Of a stretch of DNA of 64,000 nucleotides, positions 35,251-49,787 are shown one piece after another (position 1 is the stretch's first letter; each line of letters begins with the position of its first letter). A program made the position numbers and the translations under genes. The notes below the pieces were generated by a model, which was not told where the DNA came from, searched no databases, and worked only from the letters and a program-made list of their open reading frames with translations. The DNA lies in assembly GCA_039583875.1 (NCBI GenBank), contig CM077152.1, positions 21,427,538 through 21,491,537 on the forward strand. The letters run 5' to 3'. This DNA comes from Platanthera guangdongensis. Lineage: Eukaryota > Streptophyta > Magnoliopsida > Asparagales > Orchidaceae.

Positions 35251-35579
35251 CAAAGGGGGAGAAGGTATTGGAGGTAGTGTTCATGATAGGGGGAGCGTAT
35301 TGAGGTGTGTGTGTGCTCATAGATAGGGGAGCGTCCCACCGATAGGGGGAGTATGTAGTAGGATAGAACAGGATTGAACGGGATCGATATATGTGTGTAT
35401 TTGCTTATTTGTTCAATATCATTTTACTCTGATACTCTACTTTATACTGTTCTACGTTCATTTTACTCTGATACTCTACTTTATACTGTTCTACGTTGCT
35501 ACATACATCTATTCTGGCACTCTATCTACTTGATTTTGGTTTATCATGAACGGGATTGATATTATCAAAAGGGGGAGTT
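35251..35579 (+). other. Multiple polypurine tracts of a Sirevirus
   Basis: Five tracts precede the LTR: AAAGGGGGAG (about 35252-35261), GATAGGGGGAG (35285), GATAGGGGAG (35322), GATAGGGGGAG (35341) and AAAAGGGGGAGTT (about 35566-35579) abutting the LTR TG. Repeated polypurine tracts are a published hallmark of Sireviruses. They prime plus-strand DNA synthesis. Confidence 0.8.
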
Positions 35580-35982
35580 TGTTGGAACATGGTTTCACAC
35601 TCCTTAGGTTTGAGAATATCAACTCCCTGCTTGTATTTGATGAGATTGGTTGTGTGATAGAGTGTGCAGGCTGATAGGTGAAAGGAAAGGAGAAGAGCTT
35701 CAAAAGGTTACTACCGCCCGGCGACAACCTTATCGCAGCGCGGTAACCATCTCGATCGACGCTTATCGGTTCGATGGTCGACAACCCATTTATCAGCTAA
35801 GGAAGGATCGTCGACAATCAAAAGCTACCGCCCGGCGACAGGACGCTACCGCCGGCGGTATCCGGTCGACGTGCATCGAGGGGACGATCGTCGACGATGG
35901 TACCTACCGCTCAGGCGATAGTCTTATCGCAGGCGGTAGAATTATTTGGCGAAATGGCGCTATCGCTCTGACTGGGCGCGGT

Positions 35983-36206
35983 AACCTTTACCGCCCGGCG
36001 ATAGCTCTCTTGAAACGGCAGTTTCCTTAATGAGCAGCTATAGTTGCCGTTTCGGGAGACGTGTGGAGACAGCTGGCAGGCGTTACGCGGTAACCATTAC
36101 CGCCCGGCGATAGCTCTCTTGAAACGGCAGTTTCCTTAATGAGCAGTTATAGTTGCCGTTTCGGGAGACGTGTGGAGACAGCTGGCAGGCGTTACGCGCG
36201 AACCTA
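35983..36206. repeat. Tandem duplication of about 108 bp in Sirevirus U3
   Basis: CCGCCCGGCGATAGCTC starts at 35991 and again at 36100; a third start without the rest lies at 36207. Each copy contains AAACGGCAGTTTCC and GTTGCCGTTTC, an inverted pair. Confidence 0.9.
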
Positions 36207-36690
36207 CCGCCCGGCGATAGAGTTATCGCAGGCGGTAGTCTATTTTCTCCAAGACGTATAAAAAGCAGCGCCGTTTCCTCAAGACCTAAGCCTCCAGAGA
36301 TTATTGACGAAGTGCTCCAGGAATACTAAGTTCGGCCGTCTTCCTACGTCCGTTCTACTCGTCTTCGTCAAAGAAAAAGCAAGGCTTCTTCCTCCCGTTC
36401 GAGATCGAAGAACTCCGGCGATCAAGGCTTCGCATCGTCTACGTCTAGCGACCGGGTGCTTTCCATCGAAGATCACAAGCACCGGCCGTAGATCTATCCG
36501 GAGAACTTCTCAAGAGGGAGAACCTAAACTTTAACGAATATATTTTGTAATCTCTTTTTGTATCTTTTTCTTCTTCTATTGTTGTAAGTGGTAAGGGAAA
36601 TCGACCGGGGAAGGTCGTCGGGATCCGGGTTGGATTCCGTGGAAAATCGTCCCGGGATTTGGGGCGTCTAGATCGGGGATCTAGCGGTGC

Positions 36691-36830
36691 TCTAAGACCC
36701 TTCCGGTTGTGGAGGTGAAGAGCGGCTCTAAGACCTTTCGGGGAGAAAGTGAAGAGCGGCTCTAAGACCCTTCCGGGTGTGGAGGTGAAGAGCGGCTCTA
36801 AGACCTTTCGGGGAGAAAGTGAAGAGCCAA
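36691..36830. repeat. 70-bp tandem repeat, two copies, in Sirevirus R/U5
   Basis: Copies start at 36691 and 36761, each made of two related 35-bp halves (TCTAAGACCCTTCCGG and TCTAAGACCTTTCGGG). Confidence 0.9.
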
Positions 36831-37236
36831 CCGGTCCGGGTTTTGGGTCGGTATAGAAAACCCAAGAGTTTTATTCACCGCCTCTGATCTCCGGCGTCAT
36901 GGAGATCCATGTTGTATGTATTGTGTGTAAACATGGTTTAAATCAATCCTAATTACAAGTGTAACATTGTGTGTGACTAAATGATTCATATGAGATATTG
37001 TCTTCATATCATTGCCTCTTATGTTTACTTGTGAATGATAAGTCTAGTTTCACGTGTGTGCGCACAAGCTAATTTGTACAGGAAAAGAGTGAATAACGTA
37101 CCGCAGAACATTGGTTACCCAACGCTCTGCAGTAGTTTCCTATGCTCTGGTTCTGTGGACAAATTAACGCTTAAATTTCAAGAAACGCGTCGAACCTTAT
37201 TCACCCCCCCTCTAAGGTTGGCTACAAGATCCAACA

Positions 37237-40149
37237 ATATAGGCATATGATGACTGTTTGATTTGCCAACGAGCGGTAGTAGAGGCACTTGCCTGAGAGA
37301 CTGGACTGAAATCCAACGCTCTTTACCACTTGATCAAATTTAATGTGCCACATCTTAGGTGCTTGTTTAAGCCCATAGATCGATTTATCGAGCTTGCACA
37401 CTTTGTCTCTTAAATCCTTGTGCACATAGCCTTCAGGTTGTGCCATATAGATCTCTTCATCAAGCTCTCCATTTAAGAAGGCTGTTTTTGCATCCATCTG
37501 ATGAACTAAAAAGTTCTCGATAGAAGCTATGTCAAGAAGAATCCTAATAGTGGATAGGTGACACACAGGTGAATAGACGTCAAAATAGTCAATTCCCCCC
37601 TGTTGTTTATAACCCTTAGCTACTAGACGTGCTTTATATCTGGCTATAGACCTATCACTGTGCAATTTCTTCTTCAGTACCCACTTGCATCCTAAGACTT
37701 TAGCTCATTTCGGCAGGTCAACTAGATGTCAAGTGTTGTCTTGTAGCAGCGAGTTCATCTCATCATCGATGGCTTCTGCCCACATTAACGCATCTCTGGA
37801 TCACATTGCTTCCTGATAGGAGAATGGATCATCCTCTAAGTGGTAGGTGACAAAATTCTCACCAAAATTCTTAGGGATTCTATCTCTTGTAGATACTCTA
37901 AGAGGAACAGCTTCCACCTGTAGAGGTTGGGGAGCAATGCCAGAGGGGTTAGCTTCAGGTTCTTCAGTAGATTCTGAAATCATGTCAGTAGACCCGGAGA
38001 CGGTCAAGCCATGATCTTTAATAAATTTGTGTTCAAAGAAAATATCATCTCTAGATTCTATCACTGTATTAGTGGATAGATCCAGAAATCTGTCAGCTGC
38101 ACTATCTTCTGCACTACCTAGATAAACGCAGGTCGTTGTTCTAGGTCCCACCTTTGGTCTCTTAAGGTCTTGTATCCTTACATAAGCGATACAACCCCAA
38201 GTATTTAGAGTGTCATATATACAAGGATGACCATGCCACAACTCATATGGAGTAGAGTTGAGCTTTGAGTGAGACACTCGATTTAGAATGTGATTTGCAG
38301 TTAGAACTGCTTCCCCCAAAAAAGAATTAGGCATGCCAGTTGTGAGGAGCATAGAGTTCAACATTTCTGTTAAAGTTCTATTCTTACGCTCAGCAACACC
38401 ATTCGACTGGGGTGAGTAAGGAGCTGTGGTTTCTAGGATTATACCCTCAGAGGCACAAAAGTCCTTAAACCCAATTGCAGTGTACTCTCCTCCTCGATCA
38501 CTTCTAAGTCTCTTAATCTTTACATTTAATTGATTTTCTACCCGAGATTTGAAGATCTTAAAGGTCTCGAATGTCTCATCTTTCAATTTCAATAGGTAAA
38601 CATGACAATATCTGGAAAAATCGTCGATGAATGTAATTAGATACTTCCTTCCCCCTCTAGTGGCGTGACTACGAAAGTCACAGAGGTCGGAATGTATCAA
38701 CTCCAGAAGTTGTGTGCTCCTAGAAACTGTCTTGTAAGGGTTTCTAGTGATCTTAGTCTAGGCACAAACCTCACACCTATCAAACTGAATAGAAAGATCT
38801 AATGGAATGTTTTGACTTTTAGCTAGATCTCGCATTTTCTTATAGTGGATATGTCCAAGTCTATTGTGTAATAACTTTGGATCAATCAGAGTTGAACTCA
38901 CTTGATTTATGCAGAAGTTATCTAGGCTAAGTCTATACATACCATTGATCAGGTAAGCGCAACCAAAATAGTGAGAATTAACAGTTAATGTCATTCTACC
39001 GTTCACGGTTGTGAAAGACATTCCGGCTTTATCAAGCAAACTCATAGAAATCAAATTCTTAGTTAAATTATGAACTACTTTAACATTTTGCAAAATTAAA
39101 GTTTTATCTGAAGAGAGCACTAGCTCTGCAGTCCCAGCATGAGTAACATCAGTCGCTCCTCCATTGCAGTTTTCGACTCTATCCTTGACTGCTGTGACCT
39201 TTGAGAGAAGACTCCTATCATTTGTGACGTGACAGGTAGCACCACTGTCCAGCCACCACTCAGAAGACGCACTGCGGTGACTACTCTCAATCATAGCCAC
39301 GAAGGACTTAGGATCGGAGTTGTCGACCACCATGTGCGCCACATTTTGTGGGGCATCCTCTTTTAGCTTCTTCGGACCCCTGCATTCAGCGGCCTAGTGA
39401 CCCCATTTGCCGCAGTTGTGGTACTTGCCCTTCTTCCTTTTGAGTGAAGGCTTTTTGACCGCCAACGGTGCTGGAGTATCACCCTTAGGTGTCGGGGGCT
39501 TCCGAGAAGGCTTACTAGGACGTGAAACAAAGTTGACAGCCTGTGTGGGCTGCGCAACCTGCTCCAAGCTTTTCCCAGCAATGTTTTGGTCTTCAATATG
39601 GATGAACCTTTTGAGTTCATCCAAACTGATCTTCTCTTTCAGTCGGTGCATCTCGGTCTTGAAAAAGAGCCATTCAGGAGGCAGTTTACTCAGGATCATG
39701 TACACAAAGAGGCTGTCGTCCATCTTCGAATGATCATCATCCAGCTTCTGACGAAGATTGACCAGCTCCAAGAGTTGAGAAGTGATAGGCATGTTCGCTT
39801 TGAACCTGAAGTTGAAGAACTTCTCTCCAATGAGCGACTTTGACAATCCTTCCTCCTTCTGGAAATGCGCGTTCAGTCGATCCCATATCTCCTTTGCAGA
39901 TTTGTAAGCGTGGTAGGTCAACGCAAGCCGGGGATTCAGAGAATTTAACAGGTAATCCCTGCAGAAATCTTCATCCTTGTTCCACTGGTACTCGTCCACG
40001 TCCTCGACGGTGGAGGCAAAATCGCTCTGAACAGTATAGAAGATCTCACGTTCCTTCATTCCTAGTTGGACTTGAATTTTTCAACTGAGAAAGTCGGAGG
40101 CGTCGACCGATTGCAATTTTATTGTGTCGAGCGCGCTTTTCTTTGACAT
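37237..40149 (-). pseudogene. Copia-B gag-pol, truncated at the RT catalytic box
   Basis: A relative of copia-A. It starts at an ATG (40147-40149), hits a TGA at a position where copia-A has tryptophan (FNDW), then reads gag (EDFCRDYLLNSLNPRL), a zinc knuckle CGKWGH (about 39410), protease WWLDSGATCHV (about 39260), pre-integrase LLHNRLGHIHYKKM (about 38840), integrase (HSDLCDF near 38690; RSDRGGEY near 38500; AERKNRTL near 38390) and RT through QMDAKTAFLNGEL to ICLY, where the Sirevirus LTR begins. Stops near 39394, 38758, 37800 and 37700 break it. At six stop positions I compared with copia-A, most fit single C-to-T or G-to-A changes. Confidence 0.9.
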
Positions 40150-41074
40150 AGTTCTAGATTTAAAACAGAAATAAAAAAATTCTAGAACAAAGTCACCTGA
40201 GCCCGTGAAGATGTCAGAAAAAACCTTCAGATCCAATTCAGTAATTATTTGCACTTCCTGTCTGACTGAACGCAGTCACCGAATACCAGATTCGATCACA
40301 ACTGAAGCTGAGATATCATAGGACAACTAGCAATGCTCTGGAAATAGAATCTCTAGTTGGATTAATCCTGCAATTGAGTAGATCTGGAATGACTTGATCT
40401 AATTTTCCAAGCAATCTTCCTACAGGAAAACCTCCAATTAGGTCACGGGATAATGGCTTGAGTGTCCATCGCTTTCCCTGGATATAATCTTCCAAGTGGC
40501 GTGAGACTGGATCTGCAAACAGGAATAACCCTAGATTTCCTGTAGGCTGGAGAAAGTTAGGTCTGCTTCCTGGTTTGATCGGCAGAGGACCACCTCTTCC
40601 AGCAAAGAGAAACGCACGATCTGATAGTGCGAAGGAGAAAAACGCGCGATCCGACAACCCGGACGAGAGGTGCAGAGCAGGGAAGCGACGATCGGAAGAT
40701 CTGCTGTGGCGCTGGGGTCAACACCGAGATCTGCAGTGGATTTGGTCGATCTTCCTCTTCCGATCGTGGGCGGCGATGGAAGCATAATCCACCGGCGATC
40801 TACAGGCGGCGGAAGTCCTGATCGGCAAACCTGCAGCGGCTTGCGACGGGGTGCGCAGAGATGTTCGCAAGAGGCGCAAGAACGAACGACGGAAAAAGCC
40901 GATCCCGGTTCCTCCTTTCTTGCGATCCGGCTGCCACTCCAGATAAAAACAAAGGATGCGATCTCCTTTGCAGATCACGAGCACGGAAGCGGCGACTGTA
41001 GCGGACGGGAGAGGGAGAGCGCGGTAGACTGAGAGCGAACGGGAGAGCGAAACCCTAAACGGCTATCTTGAGAA
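40150..41074 (-). other. Copia-B 5' leader
   Basis: Non-coding region between the 5' LTR and gag; no tRNA-Met primer site and no minisatellite seen. GC-rich near 40560-41000. Confidence 0.6.
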
Positions 41075-41099
41075 TGTTAGAAGGCTCCGCTCAAGATAG
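41063..41099 (-). other. Inverted repeat across the copia-B LTR/leader junction
   Basis: Ten-base arms CTATCTTGAG (41063-41072) and CTCAAGATAG (41090-41099), loop 17 bases. Same placement as the copia-A hairpin but different arm sequence; the loop word AATGTTAGAAGGC is shared. Confidence 0.8.
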
Positions 41100-41238
41100 T
41101 CCACTAAGACTCATCGGTGTGGAATGACCTTATATAGTATCTCCAGCGTAGAGCCGTTACACTCTAGTGACACATAACCCGTTGGGTCGTTCCGAGTCGG
41201 TCCTGACACGCGCGGACATATAATTAAATATTCTAACA
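41075..41238 (-). repeat. Copia-B 5' LTR
   Basis: 164 bp, TGTTAGAAGGCTCCG to TATTCTAACA on the plus strand. A minus-strand TATATAAGG box lies at about 41115-41124, only about 40 bp from the LTR end. The 3' LTR is not in the window. Confidence 0.85.
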
Positions 41239-41894
41239 TTTATCTAGTTTGGAGAAAATTTCACTGTGTTTCTCGGGATGGAGACGTTTGAAGCACATAT
41301 TCTCGAGCAGCTACTTCCAAGTGAATATCCTCAATCTTTTTGCGAGGGGAGCGAATATTTCAAGTGCTTCTTTTGCTAGGGGTGTGAATAATGAAATCAG
41401 AGATATAATTCAAAAAATGAATATTACAAACCTGGATTTAAAAAAAAGAGCTTATATCCTAAAAATATGGAAATGGACAATCTTTAACCTTAATTTTCAT
41501 TAAAATTTCTAGTAATTTAAATGGCATGCATGTAGTCACCCTAATAGAATATTTCATTCTCAGATAGACATATTAATTAGGTTCGAGGGACGCACGATTT
41601 TCACCATTTAGAAAGCAACAATCTAATAGCGTAAAAGGCGGTTATCTTTGGTGCGTTACATGCACGAATAACTTTTCCCGCTATTAGCGTCTAGAGTGGG
41701 AGAGATAATTAGGTACGGGCAACACAGTTCTCATCATGCAGGTTGAAATACAGCCCTACGATCTGAGATCATACATTGGAGATTTTTTACGAATATTCAA
41801 CCATAATACAAACTTATTGAAATATGATCGAATTGAAATACAATCGTATTTTTTATCAATCATGCTAAAAAAATTGGTTGTTACGGTCGGTTAC
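41239..41894. other. No gene seen
   Basis: AT-rich spacer with no supported frames. Confidence 0.5.
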
Positions 41895-41938
41895 GGGGTT
41901 TGATTGGGCTGATTTTCACTTCCCACTTCAAGAAAAAG
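41895..41938 (+). pseudogene. Copia RNase H tail and purine tract
   Basis: Twelve codons (GLIGLIFTSHFK) match the C-terminal end seen at 16418 and 63016, followed by the tract CAAGAAAAAG and the LTR. It shows that the LTR at 41939 is a 3' LTR. Confidence 0.7.
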
Positions 41939-43453
41939 TGTTGAAATTGTTGAAGTGGGAGTGAAGTAGGGGCGGTCTGAGATGGCAGACCGCACAGACC
42001 GTAGAGACCGCTGCAGTTTGACGGATAGGAGATGGCGGTTAGACGGGTTCAGCTTTTATCTTTCCTCCCGCGATCTGGTTTGGCAAGCACCCTGAAGAAG
42101 TAACTGGGTGGTTAGCTTTGTCTAACCGCGGCTATTGCGGTCTGGATTGTGAGATCGCACGGTTCGCTTGAAGTTTTCAAGATCTCTAGCTCGCAAGAGG
42201 ACATGCGGTTAACACGGTCTGCGGAGGCTGACTGCACAGTTCGCTGAAGCCTTTTCGGGCGGGTTGATAGCCAGAGATCACTGGTGTTGTGGACTTGGTC
42301 ACGGGTGTGACAAGTCTGGTTTATTTTCTAGTCCACCGAGACCGCCTGGTTGAGCGGTCTGCTTCTAGAGTTTGCCGAGTTTGACTCAGAACATATTTTG
42401 TTCTAGTCGTGGTTTGCTGTATGCGCGGATTGGATGTGGAGACCGCTCCACAGTGATGTCTGGTGGCAGAATCCGACAGTTCACCGCTTGCGTGAATGGA
42501 TCAGCACGTGCGGCCGGGTCGCTGAACTGCGTGGTCTGGTACTGTGCTCGCTGAACTGTGCGGTCTGGTTGAGGAGACCGACAATTCGGCATTGGCACGT
42601 TGGTGGTTCAATACACGTGGCTGGATTGTTCAAGTCCACGCGGACTAGTATTGTTGTCCGCTCGGCTTGAAACACTGGTCCTTCTTTCCGCCTATGCAGA
42701 TAGATGGTTTTTTGTGGCGTATTGATGCTAGTGTCTGTGTTTTGTGTGGATAGGTGGTGTCAGACATGTTTTGATGTGCAGTTATCCCATCACTATAGGT
42801 GGTGATGATACTACTCCTCACACCTATAAATAAGAGTACTCAGCTCGTCATAAATAACAAGAACAGTGAGAACTCGGCTCGCGTTTTGGCCTTGCGGTTA
42901 AGATTTTCTAACTGTCGCGACTAAGTGAAGTAAACTCTCCGTGCAGGCTGTGCGACTAGCATCAGGCAGCTAGCAACTAGTGGAACGCTTAGTGTGAAAC
43001 AGTTCACGGTTAGCAGTCGGCGGAATGCAGCAGGTCGCTGTCTCAGCGGCCTAAAGTCTCTTCCTCTAGGTTGCGGTTAAGTCGAGCAGTTCGCCCGGAC
43101 TATCAACGGGTTCTGTTCAAGTTCATCAACATTCAATAACAAGGAGTCCGCGCGGCTGCTTACGGTTTGGCGACTTGTGCACTTACAACTTGTTTTCCGC
43201 ACGGTTTCAGTTTGGCGGCTTGTGCGGTTACAACTTGCTGTCCGCGCGGTTTCTTCTTTGCCTAGAGTTGTGCTTTTCTATTTCCATCGGGTACATTGCG
43301 AAATCATGTCTCGCAATATATACTTCGCTCTATAAACCAGATTCGTGAATTCCAGATTAAGACTCTTGTGCTTTTGTTGTGCTGAATTCTACTTGACTTT
43401 GATTATAAGTGAGTGTTCTTGCGACGTTTCTCAGCTTCCTTGAAATTTTTACA
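41939..43453 (+). repeat. Copia 3' LTR, GACCGC-rich family
   Basis: 1,515 bp, TGTTGAAATTGTTGAAGTGG to AAATTTTTACA. TATA box TATAAATA at 42825-42832. U3 is rich in GCGGTC. The U5 hairpin ATTGCGA/TCGCAAT is at 43295-43317. Confidence 0.85.
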
Positions 43454-44062
43454 AAAATAAACTAAGTCCTTAGAGCTTTGGTGAAAAATGTTAAGTAGTC
43501 GGAGTTTTGATGAAAGTGCTCCCGTACAGGGGATGCTTCTTGCCGGCGGCGGAGGGACATGGTGCCGTCGGAAATTGCTGCTCCGGCGGTACCCAACAAG
43601 TAATATTTTCCTCTGCTTTATTTTCTCGACGGCGGCCTGCGACGTAGGACCGTCGGGCCACCACCGAAGAGAAGCCGACCCCCGGCGCGCCGACCGTGGG
43701 TGGAGTAGTGGTGTACAAGCCACTAGAGAGGCAGGGAGGCGCGACATCGCCGGGAGCAGAGCTGGTCGCGACACCTTGCTCTCGGGGTGAAATTTTTGGC
43801 GGTGGCCAGCGGCGCCTGGTCGCCAGACCACCGCCAAATGACTCGTTGGACCCCGGCAAGTCGACCGGGGGGGGCGCCGCAACTGCCACCTGCGGACCGG
43901 TGGTGGCACAGGCTACCACCCTCTGCACCACCGGGGAGCAGCAGCTGCCGTCCGATCTCCACGATGAGATCAGACGGGATTATCTGAATTCCCGTCCTAC
44001 CTCAGCATCAACGTCCCCACAACGGATTAGTGTCAGATCCGCTGGGGGGACAGAAGAATAAA
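43454..44062. other. GC-rich island of unknown nature
   Basis: Open frames run on both strands (for example 43696-44061 plus; 43491-43931 minus) because of GC content and lack of stops. I see no known motif. It could be a captured gene fragment. Confidence 0.3.
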
Positions 44063-46860
<2,798 letters not shown>

Positions 46861-46989
46861 AGACAATGTCCGCAATATATACATATGAGTACTCAAAATG
46901 ACCGTAAAAAATATAAATCAATATTACAATTTTTATTTTATATAAAAAAATTACGTTTTGTCGTAAAAACTTTAATTTCACGCAATCTT

Positions 46990-47060
46990 TCTCTTCCGTC
47001 ATCTCTCTCCCTTTCTCTCTCCCTCTCTCCCCTCCCCTCTCTCTTTCTTAACTCTCTTCC
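46990..47060. repeat. Pyrimidine-rich CT tract
   Basis: CTCTCTCC-type low-complexity DNA. Confidence 0.85.
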
Positions 47061-47145
47061 CTCATCTCATGCTCTCTCTAATGATCCAATGGCTCTTATT
47101 TGATCTATGGTGTGCCTCCAAATACCTATATTGCTTTATATAATA

Positions 47146-47147
<2 letters not shown>

Positions 47148-47199
<52 letters not shown>

Positions 47200-47294
47200 A
47201 TATATATATATGTATATATACATATATGTACATATATATATATATGTATATATACATATATATATATGTATATATATAAATAAATATATATATC
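47148..47294. repeat. (TA)n and TATACATATATG microsatellite
   Basis: Pure TA to 47197, then interrupted TATATACATATATATG-type repeats. Confidence 0.95.
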
Positions 47295-47339
47295 ACACCA
47301 AAAACCAAAATAATACCTATATTTTAAGACTTAGTAAAT

Positions 47340-47580
47340 CTCTTTATGAGCACACCGAACACTTTTACGCCGCTCTCCCTAACGCTAAATCAGCAACTCC
47401 ACAGCCACTCTCCCGCCTGCCGCTGCCGCTCTCTCGCCTGTCGCTTAGCCGCTCACATGCAACTCCCCCTACAAACCCTAAATTTGACGGTGTTGCTGCT
47501 CGCTCGACAGGTAATTCCGAAGACTCCCCTAAACTTCATGTGAATCCCCAATTTTTAATCGCACGCATGTAACATTTCAA
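47340..47580 (+). other. Possible 5' end of a host gene (leader and first donor)
   Basis: A C-rich leader is followed by an AAACCCTAA telo-box (about 47472-47480), a motif common near starts of plant ribosomal-protein and translation genes, and then CGACAG/GTAATT, a plausible splice donor near 47509. No coding exon could be confirmed and the gypsy LTR begins at 47740, so any gene would be truncated. Confidence 0.2.
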
Positions 47581-47776
47581 CCAGTTGCTGCTAATATCCA
47601 AAATAGGCTTTATGTTATTGCTTCTGCATATATGCGATGTGATGTGTATGATTTTGATTCATGCCTGATAAGGCAGCCAACTAGTACTTGGTAGAATAGA
47701 TCATTGCAACTCGAAAAGCACTGGGTGGATGTCTTGAGCTGTAAGGCCCGTCTTCGACCCGACCCGGGCAAGAGTT

Positions 47777-47809
47777 GGGGGAGGGGGTCTTATGTAAGAC
47801 CCCCCTCCC
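47777..47809. repeat. Long hairpin near the gypsy LTR end
   Basis: GGGAGGGGGTCTTA (47779-47792) pairs with TAAGACCCCCCTCCC (47795-47809) with one bulged C and a two-base loop. Confidence 0.85.
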
Positions 47810-48835
47810 GAAACACAAAACATGGCCGAGTGGAGTCTTATGCCCAGAACAGCCGTCATGCGGTAGCGTTAGCACACGAGCTAACCTGTACTACAAGACG
47901 TCTATCCTGCCGGCTAAACATATCATCCATGCCAACCCAAAATAAAGAATATGAAAACAGAAGTTAAAATGCACACTAGTATATAATAATCCAGAAACAG
48001 GTACATCAAATAAAAGAAGCAATCATGACTTCCATAATATCAGAGTACATAAATGCCAAACAACTACAAAGAATGAGTCTCTCTACAACTCACATCAGTC
48101 ACTAACGGCAGCAACGACACCGCCACTTCAGGCCCCATCCCCCTGGCCTGGCTGTCCTCTTGCAAAACCTGCTGCTGCTCTGTCTGCAAGGTTTCCTCCT
48201 AAAAAGAAAGACGTAGCAACTGTTAGTCATAAAGACTAAGTGGTTATCACATCCACTCCCCCGGCGACACCTCGACACCAGGCAGAGAAAGGGACAAAGA
48301 TACAATATAGTATGTAATAGTAGTACAATCAGGTGAAGAACATATATATATCAAGCGAATAAAAACAACAGTGAAGTATAACAAGTCTATCAACATTCTA
48401 CTTTAGCAGTTATACACAATTGTATCAATCCAATAAGCAGGTAAAGCACAACAAGAAAGTAACTTAACTTATATGAGTGTCCATACAAACATATAAGTTA
48501 AGGATCGGCTCAACAGTAAAGTAACTCATCATATAAGAGTCCCCACACAAGCTTGTATGATGAGGATCCTGAGTATGCAATGAAATGCAATGATATGAAT
48601 GCAATGCAATGACTCACCCATGCTTGCACACATGTAATTGCTATGTTGACACAAACTTGAAGTTCCCTCTTTTCGAGCAGGTAGCTAACCTCTCATGTGT
48701 CATCCGTCGTGGCCAGACGGTGACAGTAGAGCAGGCTTCTCCATTACTAGGCGGGTATCCACACTACCAAGTCTAGGCCTCCGCACGTCTCAACGCTAAG
48801 AATACAACAACGAAGCTCCCTGCATACTACGACTC

Positions 48836-49010
48836 AAAAGGAGCCTCGGGTAGGTGTGCACCGAGGACCAAGCCCAACTGGCATATCATCGTAGCACAAA
48901 AGGAGCCTATGGGAGCGTATCACCAAAATACAAAGCCCAACCGTCCACTTGGCACAGAAGGATCCTTGGGAGTGAGCATCGAGGACCAAGCCCAACCGCC
49001 CAAAGTCTAT
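48836..49010. repeat. Degenerate tandem repeat in gypsy LTR, three copies
   Basis: Units of about 60 bp share GGAGCCT/GGATCCT, then a CGAGGACCAAGCCCAAC end (ends near 48880, 48935, 49000). CAACACTCAAGGGCT words recur at about 49188, 49242 and 49341. Confidence 0.6.
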
Positions 49011-49787
49011 CTGTCAACTCCCGTCAGTGTGACGACTGGCGAGCCTGTAGACCTGTCACACTATCCTTAACCCAGAATTATGACACCGCGTGTCAACTCA
49101 CACCGCATGCAATTTCACGTAGGCATTCCATCAACATACAAGGGCTCCAACCGAGCCCCTTCTCATAGTTACCAAACTAGTGATCAACAACACTCAAGGG
49201 CTTCATAATGAGTCCTTATTAATATTCGATCATGTGCTCAACAACACTCAAGGGCTCCACACCAAGACCCTTATCAGCATATTATTCCAGTGCGGCAAAC
49301 ACACATGCACTACCAACCCTTTCACACTTTCATGCATCCAAGCACTCAAGGGTTCCTTGAAACCTAGATGGCAAGCCACCTTGCACAACATAACAACACG
49401 CACTGCTACTCGTAGGGAGACTCAACTCTACGCAGTGGACCACTTACACTTTTTATTACTTATCACCTCTCATGGCCATACTTCAGCCTCTTCTGATTAC
49501 TTTTAAGGATCGAGCATTCACCAACAAATATACTCTCATCACGGTAATCACATCATCATAAAGATAGTTCACCCCTTTCATTTACGTGAATACATAGTTA
49601 TGATTTACTTATTCAATTATCGAGCGTCACAACCCCTTCCAAAACCTATACCATTTCCCTAACTACAATCATGCTCAATTATGTCTCTCCAACCACTTAT
49701 TTGTCACATTTACATAGGACTAAGTTCGCCAAAACCTCAGCATTTATTCTTACAATTTCTTTACTCAAACCAAGCCCAATACTACAC

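Larger units (their letters stand above)
35580..37236 (+). repeat. Sirevirus 3' LTR
   Basis: It starts TGTTGGAACATGG and ends AAGATCCAACA. The TATA box TATAAAAA is at 36257-36264. U3 has many TACCGCCCGGCGATA-type palindromes. The element is inserted into copia-B: bases from 37237 up resume copia-B RT at its catalytic box. The left part of the Sirevirus and the rest of copia-B are missing. Confidence 0.85.
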
